A stretch of 64,000 bases of DNA. Origin: Scatophagus argus (Eukaryota; Chordata; Actinopteri; Scatophagidae). The DNA lies in assembly GCF_020382885.2 (NCBI RefSeq), contig NC_058496.1:3092501-3156500 (forward strand). The letters are read 5' to 3'. Under the pieces are notes generated by a model. It saw only the letters and a list, made by a program, of their open reading frames with translations, did no database searches and was not told the DNA's origin. Both the position numbers and the translations under genes were made by a program. Positions 35,701 to 46,138 of the stretch are shown here, in pieces. How positions within the stretch are numbered: position 1 is the stretch's first letter; the number at the start of each line of letters is the position of its first letter.

Positions 35701-38700
35701 ATTAAACCCTCTTGAAATTCACATTTAGCCATAAGATTGCAGATACAAAAGGTGCAAAAGTTACATTTAATGTTATGTAAGGCGGTTTACAGGACACAAG
35801 GCAATGAGTGGTGTTTTGTGACTAAGCTTAACCAAACAAACAGTAACAAACACACATAATGCACACAAAGTCACACACTGCCAGCACTCACAAATCCGGC
35901 CTCCAGGTCCCAGCACCAGCAGTAGTTCAGGAAGCGGACGATGACGGCCCGCGCAAAGTCACCAATCAGGATGGTCAAATAGGTCACCTGAATGTCGGAC
36001 ACGATCAGCTTCACAAATTCCTGAACAGCACAGGAAGCCAACGAGAAAGAAGCACAAAGATTAGGAACAAATACGACCCTGACCGGTTAAATCATCGGGC
36101 CTCTTCTGTTCGATTTGGGGGAGGAAGGAAGGCAAACTGCTGACTGTGAACTTTATCTGCACCCACACGTGTGGGCAACAGCATGACGAACCCATACTGA
36201 CTATTCCCACTGCAGTCTCCCAGCAGGGTCCTCTGATGACGTCGGCCGGGTGCACAGCTGGAGGAGGCACATCTGTCGTGTTGAAGAAGGAGCTGTAGTT
36301 GGCGAAGTACAGACTGGAAGCCCATTCAGTGGCGTTCTTGATCGCCTTCTCGCTCTCCAACTGAACAGCAGAGAACAAATTCATGTCTCTGTGTAGCACA
36401 GTTCACGCAGGGAAATGTGTGCTTTGTAGGCTGGGTTTAAAGGAGCAGTTCTACATTTTGGGAAATGCTCTTCACTTTGGATCTTCACTCTGCCTTAAAG
36501 ATAAGTTCAGGCATTGACCTCCAAACCTTTGGAAAGCTGCGAGTGTAAATGCCGTCACAGTCAAAGCAAGCCAGGGATGTAGTTATTTTGGTCTTAGATC
36601 ATTAGCTTTCTAGGAGAATTAATTTTACACATCAGAAGCCAGAGTAAACACAGAAGGTCTCACAGTGCTCAGTGAAGGTTCAAGGCAGAAAAAAGTATAA
36701 ATACAATACAATTTATCACACCTGCCCAGAAGCGGGAACTGACACACGTGATATTTTCATACCTTGGCAGTAACTTCATCAAACAGGGCGAAGAGAAAAG
36801 TGTAAAGGTTTCCCAGGAAGAGGGCAAAGATTCGTCCCAGCTGCCACTTGAGGGCAATACGAGGGTGATAATCTTCCAATTCTGCGATGGTTTCAAACAG
36901 AGGAGGACACACCAGCCCGAGCAGAGACATCACAAACTCCACCTGACGCATTGGACAAAAGAGGGAGGGTTTACAAACCCCATCACTGTGCTCACGTTCG
37001 AGCCTTAACTCTTCCAATGATAATCCGAACTCGAAAGTGTTTAATGTCCACATGCCTCATTCTTTTCAAACCAGGAGAGATTCTCTTTATTCTGCTTTGC
37101 GAACTCTTGAGAACGTTTCACCACAAAGTAGATGAGGTATCCGCTGCCCCCGAGACACGAAATGATCAGGAAGTTTGCCAGAACCCTGAGGAACCGCCGG
37201 AGATGGATGTTCTCATCTTTCTGGTTTTCCTGCTCATCCACGATGGATTCCTGCAGTGGGGCAGAATTGCCTGTAGTCAGTTTAATTGCACACCCAAATA
37301 GTGCAATCTCCATCCTTGTATGTTTAACACATTTTTTGCTTTGTATTTGTGAATCTGGGCACACACACACACACACACAACTCAAGCACACACACCTGCT
37401 AACCTTGAAGCTGGTGGTAATGGAGGCGTACTTATTGTCTGCAGTCTCGGGGTTTCCTATCAGGTAGTCCCAGCTGGTGAACATCTTCCAGCTGAAGATG
37501 AACTCGCCCTCCTCTGCACCGTCTCCTCCTTCATTTGAGTTGCGAGCCATCCTGAGAAAAGAACAACCGGCAACCAGAAAGACCAGATGAAAAACGCCCA
37601 AACATCCCTGTGTGTCTGCCTGGATTTCTGAGTCTTGACTTACGTTCTTATGACAACCATCAGGCTGTATCCAAAGATGCCGACGCCGACCAGCAGGTAT
37701 GACAGGGGGAGTCTGAACTTCAGCACCCCGATTGTTGGCTCGTTGTTGTAGTACCCATAGAACAAAAAGGAGTACTTGCAGTATCCCTGTAGGTGAGGTA
37801 CACAGAGATACTTATAGACACATATTACAATAAATTACACTCCATTTAGGAAGTTAAAACATTAGTACAATAAGTTAAAACAGATCAGTGCAAAGTCACG
37901 CGTACTAGCGGATACCCGATCCAATATTGTTGGCAATAATGGAGGCATCACTGGTAGTGGTACGGCATAACCCTAAGAATGTATTAGGTATAAGCATTTG
38001 ATCATAAACCAAAGTAAGGGACAAAGCAAACCTGTTGACCTGATGATGGTGATGGAGGAACAGTCAAGGGGTCACCAGAGTTATTAGGATTCATCCTCTG
38101 GTGTGACAAAATGTCATACTTACAGGATTCCATGGCTCTTCTGCATAGATTTCTTTTAGAAATCAATTGTAAATATCATCCACCGATACTATTCAGATCG
38201 GCACACTTGGTCAGTTATGATAAATAAACTGATGTATAAAGCTGAGGTCCTCACCCCAAAGTCAAAGAGCACAGCATAGTCCATCGCCGTTTCCTGCTCC
38301 TCTCGAGGCACAGTCTTCCTGGGAATGGAGCCATAGGGGAGACCCATGAGGATCTAAACACAGAGGACAGGGACGGAGGTGAGAACAGAGACAGCTGAAA
38401 ACACGTCTGTTGCAACAGGCAGGTGTTATGCTAACATGTGTTATGACAAGGGCTGAACCTCAGGCAACATCACCAGGCCAAACATGAGCCCAAACAGGAC
38501 CAGATTCAGACCGTACATCCACCTCAGGAAAATAAAGTAGGAGGCCACAGATGATCCAAAGTGACCTGTGATTAGAAAAACAAAGATTCAGTAATGCAGT
38601 GACAGCTTGTTGGATACAGTAAGTACTTAATGTCTCAGTGGTACCAACTTTCTACTTCCTTTATCTTCCTCTCCCAGGGTATACAGGCGGTTTTGAAGTT

Positions 38701-39229
38701 CTCAAAGTCGCGTTTAAACTTGATTAGTTTCTGAAATTTTAAAAGTTGAAAGTGGTTGCTTCCATAATGTCATCTTCATTGTAAAGTCGCAGCTTTAGGT
38801 GTTGCAGAATGTGCAGGTTACCTTGGACATCATGACTTTGAACGCATACAGCTTCCGGCCTCTTCCTTTGCCAAGAGCTCCTTCGAATTTTTCAACAAAC
38901 TCCTGGGCCTCCCTGTTGGACCAGCCGGAGAAAACACCCCCCCCCCTCCAGTGAAATCAAGTGCACGATATCCAATTGAAAAGCACAAGCTGCCTGCCTA
39001 ACCGATGAATGAATTAGTTAGTGGCAACAGGATGAAAATCGACAGGTTTTGGATGACTTGACCTGATCGACCTGATCGATGGTGCAACGTACATCGTAAG
39101 AGGAAGACTTGGCAAGCAGCAGGTCAGTCGGCCACAACAACATGCATTAAACAGTGTCGAGCTCATGAAAAAGTCAAGGCAACCTATCGGGTTCCCACTC
39201 TGATCTGTACATACAAAACATATACACAC

Positions 39230-39269
<40 letters not shown>

Positions 39270-41983
39270 CCTACACAACTCCCAGCTTTGTAGCTGGCAA
39301 GGCAGCTGCTGGTGTTTATCACACAGAGAGGAAGATGTTTAACGTGCTGAACTACTGCCAGACTTGTGTTCTGCTGTTTTCCAAGAGTTTTATACATGAC
39401 GGCCTTCATGTGTCTACTGAGAGACCTCACAGAAGGGGGATTTTCTACAACTATGTAATGCCTGGATCTCATCATTTTCAGGGTTTTGCAAAGGCTGCGA
39501 TTTCCTGTTTATCCCATGAGAACATCCAGCATCCACTTTCCTGAAAGCACTATGGCTTTCAGTGTCTTAGGAAACCTGCGCTGACATTTTCAGAAAACCA
39601 CTTCGTGTCTGTCCAAAGTGATTCAGACTTTCCGCACATCGCTGATAAAAAGAAGTGCCAAAGCAGCAATGAATAAGTTTTAATAACGCAGAATCAGCAT
39701 CACATGTGCATGACATGAGTGATGGTAGGCTTTGAGGAAAGAGATCATAAGAAATAGTCAGCAAATAACAAACAAGCAAACCGAAACAAGCACAAAGAAC
39801 GAAATGCAGGAACAAAAAAAAAAACAGAAATTACAAGCAAGCAGGCAGAAGAGGCGAGTAAAAGTTGGCCACTGTTTTTGGTTTCTGTTTTTACTTGAGC
39901 ACTACGAGTCTCCTCTTCATGCGCCAGGGTTGGTTCCTTAGTGTGGCGATCAGTTTCTTCTTCTCCTCCACCTGTTCCTTCAGGGCTTCGATCTCTCCCT
40001 CCGACAGCGATTCTTCATCAGACTCAGAGGACGAAGAAGAGCTGATAAAGGGACAAAGACGTGTCATGGCTTTGACAAGGCCCTGCAGGACGTAAACCTC
40101 CAGCATCAGAAAATTCACTTCCTCAGGAGACTCTTAAAAATCCATCCACTTTAGATCTGATCTGATCTTATCTGACACAGAAATCAATATTCAATTCAGC
40201 ATTAATTATCAGCTGTCATTTTATGTTTTTAAAGGCATATTGAATTATGTGAGAAAAGGCAAAGATGTACATGTTATGTCTTAGTGTTTGTTATTTGAGA
40301 TTTATTATGTGATGAGACGATCCTTCAGAAGGTTCTGGGCTGTTTGTCCCCTGCTGTCTGATCACATCTAAAGGCAAAAGTGTTGAAAAATGAAGGCATT
40401 TTTTAATTAAATGCATAATGGATTTAAAATGAGTTCTAAAACTGTGAAAAGTCAAGTGAAAGTCAAAACTTTGCAGGACTATAGTGACAGGCTACAGGCA
40501 GGTGCTCCTTAACAATTTATTTTACCTTCCATGTAGTTTCCAAAAGCGTCAATGAGGTTTTAAACAAATAAATTTACCATATTAAATTATTTGAATCTGC
40601 ATGTATGAGAGTCATGGTATACATGTGAGTTTTTCCACCACAAACAGTCAGAAACCTCCAAACAGTTTGGACATGCAGTATCTGCCTTTGTTTTAAAGGC
40701 AAATAACAGACAAATGAAGTTACACCATCCACCACAGCAACCAAAACTGAATTGTATGCCTTTTGTGAAACATCCAATAGGACGATGAGAGAACCTTTTC
40801 TGTTGGAAGATCGTCATACTTCATACGAAACACAATGCATTACCTTAATGCGACACACGCGGTTGATGATGCATATAAAAACCAGGATCTTCATTAAATG
40901 TTTCACAGACTAATCGTGTCTGACTGCTGATCTGCCACATTAAAAATCAAACCGAAAGACTGCAAAGCCACATGTTGGCCTAAATCGTGTGTTGAAATAA
41001 CACTGGCGTCATTTCCACTCTGCTAATGCTTCATCTCCCTGAGCCCACAGCCTCATACGAGCAGAGTCTGTGGGGGTGAGACTGCATGGACAGAGCCCAT
41101 CCAGGTGTGTGGAGCATGCAGGTAGGCGAGAGACGGCTCTCAGAGAATACTGCACCTGCTCAACTTCCCATTCTTCTTTTTCTTGTCCTTTTCACCACCT
41201 TTATCCTTTATCCCTTTAACATTTCCCTTCTTCTCCTTATTCTGCTCCTCCTTCTCCTCTTTGGACGCAGCTTTCCCTCGTTTTTTCCTTCTCTGTTGGT
41301 CTTCTTCGCTCTCCTCATCGCTCTCCTCCTTCGCGGCTTTCCTCCTGGAGGCTTTGGAGCTTTTGCTTTTCACGCTCCGGTTGTCGTCCTCATCGTCTTC
41401 GTCGCTGTCCCGGGGTTTGGCCTTCTTCCTTTGTCCCCTTTTCCTCGGTGCTTCATCCTCCTCTTCCTCTTCATCATCGCTGACCTGTTTGGTTTTACGT
41501 TGTGGTTTGGCTCTTCTGTTTTTACTTCTCCTCCTGGCCTCATCTGAGACAAACATACATTTGAAACGGAAAACAAATAAAGAACAAGAATCCCCTGAAA
41601 CTGTTCCAGTCAGAGTCTACAAAAGAGAAAACTTGGTGAAAACTTGTAAATAATCTTTCCGATGAGGGTAAACACGCCATCAGCCTCTTCTTTTCAATTC
41701 ATGAGGAGCAAACAAACACTTGATCCTGGTGACTCACCTTCACTTCCACTGTCAAGCACGGCATCAACCTCCATCCCAACTGTGCACATGGGAAAGGACA
41801 AAAACAATTAATGGTGTAAATCTCTCGGCGAGTATATTTTTACCATTTAAGAACAACTTTGATCAAATATAATTAAAAGGCAAATGTTTAAAGCTGAGCA
41901 TAAACTGCTCTTTTCAGCATGAGAAACATCATCTCACCATCCTCCACCTTAATTACAGCTTCGTTTTTCCTCTTTGGAGGCAT
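32733..41983 (-). CDS. tmc2: transmembrane channel-like protein 2
   Basis: Ten-pass membrane protein and pore-forming subunit of the hair-cell mechanotransduction channel (partners TMIE, LHFPL5, CIB2). 20 exons on the minus strand: 41938-41983, 41738-41779, 41156-41543, 39895-40041, 38822-38912, 38649-38730, 38459-38565, 38255-38353, 37644-37786, 37404-37551, 37056-37250, 36763-36942, 36202-36360, 35892-36020, 35336-35403, 34799-35038, 33937-34062, 33315-33393, 33050-33182, 32733-32950. Total 939 residues. The N-terminus (1-~200) alternates acidic and Lys/Arg clusters. The TMC signature [10 protein letters not shown] starts at 602 and [12 protein letters not shown] ends at 652. The C-tail is Pro/Gly/Arg-rich. 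TMC2-type text: [74 protein letters not shown]. Intron 11 has a GC donor. It is a tandem partner of tmc1, with matching exon borders. Confidence 0.93.
37360..37379. repeat. CA dinucleotide microsatellite
   Basis: Short CA run in tmc2 intron 10, near the donor side of exon 10. Confidence 0.85.
39233..39266. repeat. CA dinucleotide microsatellite
   Basis: About 17 CA units in tmc2 intron 4. Confidence 0.95.
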
Positions 41984-42125
41984 CTTTGTTGTGTGTCCTT
42001 TAGCTTTTTCTGCCCTTCTTTTCTCCTGTTACTCCTCTGCTATTCACTTCTGCCTCCCCTCCATCCATGAGTTACTCAACACGAGCGGCCGGTACACTTG
42101 TGACGGTCCTGTGTTAAAAAGCCAG

Positions 42126-42126
<1 letters not shown>

Positions 42127-42160
<34 letters not shown>
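42127..42160. repeat. CA dinucleotide microsatellite
   Basis: About 17 CA units, about 140 bases upstream of the tmc2 ATG, hence within or close to its promoter or 5' untranslated region. Confidence 0.95.
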
Positions 42161-42162
<2 letters not shown>

Positions 42163-42771
42163 GAACAGGTGTGCCTCTGTTTAGGTTCTTCAGAGACTGG
42201 ACTCCTTGACAACCGTCCGTCCATTAGATGCTAATCAGTAGTCTGGGGAGACAAAAATCAGACAATGGACTTGTCAATCAAAATGTTAATCAATATTCGA
42301 CTGGAGCGAAAGAAGCTCATATACAGTCAGCATGAATTAAATAATGGCTAACAACTTGCATGACTGTCATATGATGTGTGTGAATATACGAGGAAACCAA
42401 AAACTGATGATTGGACAGCAGTTGTGGCTCCGTAAGGAGACACCACAGTAAATGTAGGCATAAAGGTCAGCGCCCATTAAAGTTAGATGAAATCTTAAGT
42501 AATCCTGAGTGAAGGGTGAAATGAGCCCCTGTTTAAATACTGTGCACGGCCAGAGTTTACCTGTTGGAAGCCTGTCATTTTAAAGATCAATATAATTACG
42601 GTTGTTTGGAGCAGGAAAAAGCTATAACTGATAAATCGCCTCACATCATCCCCGCATATGAGCCACTAATGGAGCCAAGTTCAGCCGATATACGAACATA
42701 TATCCAAATATATGCAGAATATATGCTGCATGTCATGCTGCCATGTATATATATAGATAGATAGATAGATA

Positions 42772-42807
42772 GGATATATATGTGTCATATATGACACATA
42801 TATATCC
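42772..42807. repeat. perfect 36-bp palindrome
   Basis: The left half, GGATATATATGTGTCATA (42772-42789), is the exact reverse complement of the right half (42790-42807), with no spacer. It is embedded in ATATGT-rich DNA and preceded by a short GATA tetranucleotide run (42754-42771). Confidence 0.9.
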
Positions 42808-42959
42808 ACATATATGCCACAGTCAGGTGCATATCTATATACCATATATAATGCCGATATCTCACTTTATATCTCAATGATGTAATGTGCATATATGTTC
42901 AAACAAAATGTATTTATGATTGTACTTATTTTAATTCAATGCAGATCATCTATCATCAA

Positions 42960-43410
42960 CTCGATCCACACTGCGGCGACGGGCGAACTACCGACTCATA
43001 AAGCCGAACCGACACACCCGGCTCAGAGGGCTGTAGGGCTCGAAAGTGTGACGTAGCGGAGTGGGAAAACCGCAATGCATTGTGGGCTTTGTGGGCAACT
43101 GAAAAGTGTGTCGAAGCCGGCTGCATGCGTGACGCTGCTCTTGTGCGGTGTTGTTTTGTTTAAACAAGTTAAAACGCGGTGCTAACGTGCTGTGTCGTTA
43201 ACTGCCACGGTCGTTCACGTGATCGCTTCGGTAAAAACAAACGATGACGTGAGATTTTTCTCATTTCCGACGTGGAAGCAAAGCCAAGGACCCCAGCTGG
43301 TCCTGGTGTCTCCATGCAGCTGGCCGCTGTTTACATTCACACACGTTTTGCCTCTTTTTCTGCTGGAGTTTTGCGACATCGCGGCCTGACAAAATGAGTT
43401 CATTACAGTA
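42960..43410 (+). promoter_or_regulatory. CpG-rich, promoter-like segment
   Basis: CpG density jumps relative to AT-rich flanks. Motifs seen: TGACGTAG (CRE-like, near 43050), ATGCATTGTGGGC, and TCACGTGA (E-box, about 43215-43222). ATGAGTTCATTACA at 43394 runs into a GTAAGT donor, so a first exon on the plus strand is possible. No gene body is recognised downstream. Confidence 0.4.
43173..43296 (+). pseudogene. THAP-like zinc-finger fragment, frameshifted
   Basis: One frame reads AVLTCCVVNCHGRSRDRFGK from about 43176 and stops at TGA 43245-43247. The next frame, shifted by one base, continues with VRFFSFPTWKQ (43249-43281). Together the CxxxC pair, the FxxFP block and the Trp have the order and spacing of the first half of a THAP DNA-binding domain, common in fish. 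No ATG precedes it in frame, and the second half of the zinc site is absent. Either a decayed copy or a sequencing slip; the family call is from memory. Confidence 0.45.
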
Positions 43411-43739
43411 AGTGGACTTTAGAATATTTTATGCAACCTAAGATCGTAGTGTTGTCACATATTTGTCACATATATTTTAAAAAATATCCCCGCACGGTTG
43501 AGAAAACAGAAGTTTGTTGTTCAGTAAGGACGTTCATTCTAGACCTTGAAAACACTATGCGTAACATAACAGATTTAAAGGTACAATTACTGCATTTTTG
43601 GAGCTTTCAACTACATCTCATATATGTAACAGGAAGTGGAATAAGATTAAATAATCAAACAACCTAGTGTCTGAAAATGGAGACTTAATCTTCCAGCTTA
43701 TCAGACTGGATGGATAGATGACATGTACATGATGCAACA

Positions 43740-43777
43740 GCTCTGTTGTTGGAAAGAAAATATATGAATATATATTG

Positions 43778-43816
<39 letters not shown>

Positions 43817-43990
43817 GTTTTTTATCTATGCCACATGTATTTTCCAACATATGTGCACATATTCGAAATTGCCCCCCCCCCCCCGCCGCCACATATATGT
43901 TTTTCAACTATATGTACATATATATCCATATATGCACACACATATGTACATATATATGTGTAGCATATATGTACATATGTGTGTGCCTGT
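43740..43990. repeat. AT/ATATGT-rich low-complexity segment
   Basis: Alternating TA run (43779-43816), then ACATATATGT-type imperfect units up to about 43982, interrupted by a poly-C run (43872-43884). It resembles the segment at 42640-42910 on the other side of the CpG-rich block. Confidence 0.85.
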
Positions 43991-44364
43991 TGTAACCTGT
44001 GTGGTTATGGTCAAATGTCAGATCTGACTTTGTGAATAATACAAGAGGAAACAGGAGACGCCAGGCTGCTCGCACAGAGATCAACACACTTCCGGACGTC
44101 GTATGAACGCCGGCTCGAAGGCTGAAAGAGAAGCCAAGCCCTCAGGGTCCAGTCCGCCTCAGCATCAGTCTTCGTCTTCTCACTGTCTGTGTCTGTCACT
44201 GTCTTCTCATGCTTAGGCTTGGACAAGGCCTAAACACGTTTATTTTTGAGATCCATTAATTAAAAAGTCTAACTTTCCACACATTCACACTGATGATGCT
44301 GACCTTTGCTGCACCAACGCAAACTGGACACCATTTGAACAGTCAGTTCAGTGTTTGTGTGGAT

Positions 44365-44381
44365 CCCCCCCCCCCCCCCCC
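44365..44381. repeat. poly-C run
   Basis: About 17 consecutive C residues; may be unstable or a sequencing-error hotspot. Confidence 0.9.
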
Positions 44382-45459
44382 ATCACTGCTTGTGAATAAG
44401 AGATGTCCATCGAGGAGCAGTGGACAGATGAGATATCCGGTAATGTCTAACCTGTCATGGCTCAGTTTTCTGCCACATGGTACCAGCATGGAGGAAGACT
44501 GGGACGAAGCCAGAACACAACTCCAGTAGGAGGGTGAGACGGCGGGCATCGAGGGGGTTGGTATCACCTGGATAAAGGACTGAGGCAGATTATGACCGTC
44601 TCCGGTCTGTAAAGAAGATGGGGGCTTTATCTGTCCCCGTATGGACGTCTCTTGCTTCTTCATTAAATTATGTGATTTGCAGCTCTTGGCCCGGGATGAA
44701 AGGATGAAGCAGAGGGGCTTACTTCATTCTCTAGTCATCAAGTAACTGCAGAATTAATACTTAATGCCTACTTGCCATGAATTGATCATGAGCATCAGTG
44801 GAAGTGGATTTGATTGGTACTGTAATTCAATGTCAGTGGAATTATGAGCTTGTTGAGGTGCACCACGTCATTCCTCAGTGACCACCCTTACAGTACACAC
44901 TTCAGCTGGACAACACTATACGGAATTTCATGTTCATAAGGTTTAACTAAAGAAAACAAAACTTTCACTTTTGTATTTGACTGGCAGGTCAGCTAAATGA
45001 CACTGGATATGACCGCGCTGCTATCAGATGATACGAGCCAGACGTTCATGTTACATGATGAAGGTCAGGAGAACACGGTGAAGGGATTCAAACTGACAGC
45101 TCTGATCTGAACGCTTGGCACAGATTCGATTTTGTCATTGCTGCCCTCCCCCTCCCCCAAAAAAAAGAGTAATGTGATGAATGTGATGTGTCATCCAGCT
45201 GAAAAAAACAGATGTAAGGGCAGCCAGAGATGAGACAGAGATCCATTTAAGCCTAGCAAGCCAGGTTAAAAGGCATCCATGTCTAATGAATTGTTTAATA
45301 CTTTGGCCCAGTCACAGGTCCAGGGACAGCTGTGTCTCAGCGTGAGAGGCCAAGAGAAACACGTATGACAGGGTGGTTTAACAGTGTTATATTTTTGAAT
45401 ATAAAATACATATTTCTCTTCTCACTTGTAGTGCTATTTATCCATCTCGACTGTTTTGG

Positions 45460-45660
45460 TGTGAGGTGTTTGACAGATATCAGCTGTGGAGATGTCTGCC
45501 TTCTCTCCAGTATAATGGACCTTAATGACACTTAGCTTGTGGTTACTGAAGATAATCCACAGACCTCGTTGTGAGGTCACTTTCATGAAGGAACTATTTT
45601 CTTTCTGTGTCAGCAGAGCTGAACACTAATGTGTAGAAGCACGTTTCCATCTGCATGGTG
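45460..45660 (+). repeat. dispersed repeat, AAAGGGACAGTT family, 3' part
   Basis: Contains ATATCAGCTGTGGAGATGTC, CCTTCTCTCCAGTATAATGG, ATAATCCACAGACCTCGTTG and GGAACTATTTTCTTTCTG. These line up in the same order with the copies at 30178-30400 and 54590-54895. The terminal AAAGGGACAGTT is missing. Confidence 0.65.
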
Positions 45661-46138
45661 AAACGGTGTATTTCGATAAAAAGGAAACATTTCCAATCGA
45701 TTGGTCCATCTGATTTTGGGGTGAACGATCAAAATTATCAGCGTAATTTGTGAAAGATTAAATCAGAGCTAATATGGAGACTTCTTCATGTTTTGTTTGC
45801 TGCATAGAAAGAGAAGGCGTGAGAGAGCTGTCAGCTAACTCAAATTTACTACAGGTCACATTTACAAACTTACTGATTTGTGTTTTCAAAAGACAATAAA
45901 AGAGCTTCACTGAAACATTAAAATAAATAAGATGAGTAAGACTACTCATTTGAATTTCTTGTTTTTTTAATCATGAATACACAGTTAAAAAAAAACAAAA
46001 GGAGAGAAAAATGTGCACTAAGTGCCAGCAGGTCACCGCGCTCTCGTTCCTCTCGGCTCACAGTGTTTACGTCGGTTTACATCTAAATAAAGTGCTGGGT
46101 TTTCAGTGACATTTGCTAACACGCTGTTTTTCCCTCCC

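Larger units (their letters stand above)
41984..46138. other. tmc2-tmc1 intergenic region
   Basis: Between the tmc2 start and the tmc1 stop. It holds a CA microsatellite (42127-42160), ATATGT-rich segments (42640-42910 and 43740-43990) with a perfect palindrome, a CpG-rich promoter-like block (42960-43410) and a THAP-like broken frame (43173-43296). It also has poly-C runs (43872-43884, 44365-44381) and a dispersed-repeat copy (45460-45660). No intact gene recognised. Confidence 0.6.

Noticed and set aside
41086-41653. Hydrophobic plus-strand ORFs that look like membrane proteins
   Set aside because: They are the antisense of the Lys/Glu-rich tmc2 exon 3; complementing GAA and AAG codons always gives Phe/Leu/Ser runs.
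44011-44226. 71-codon minus ORF starting MSKPKHEKTV
   Set aside because: Single unspliced ORF without family similarity or promoter context.
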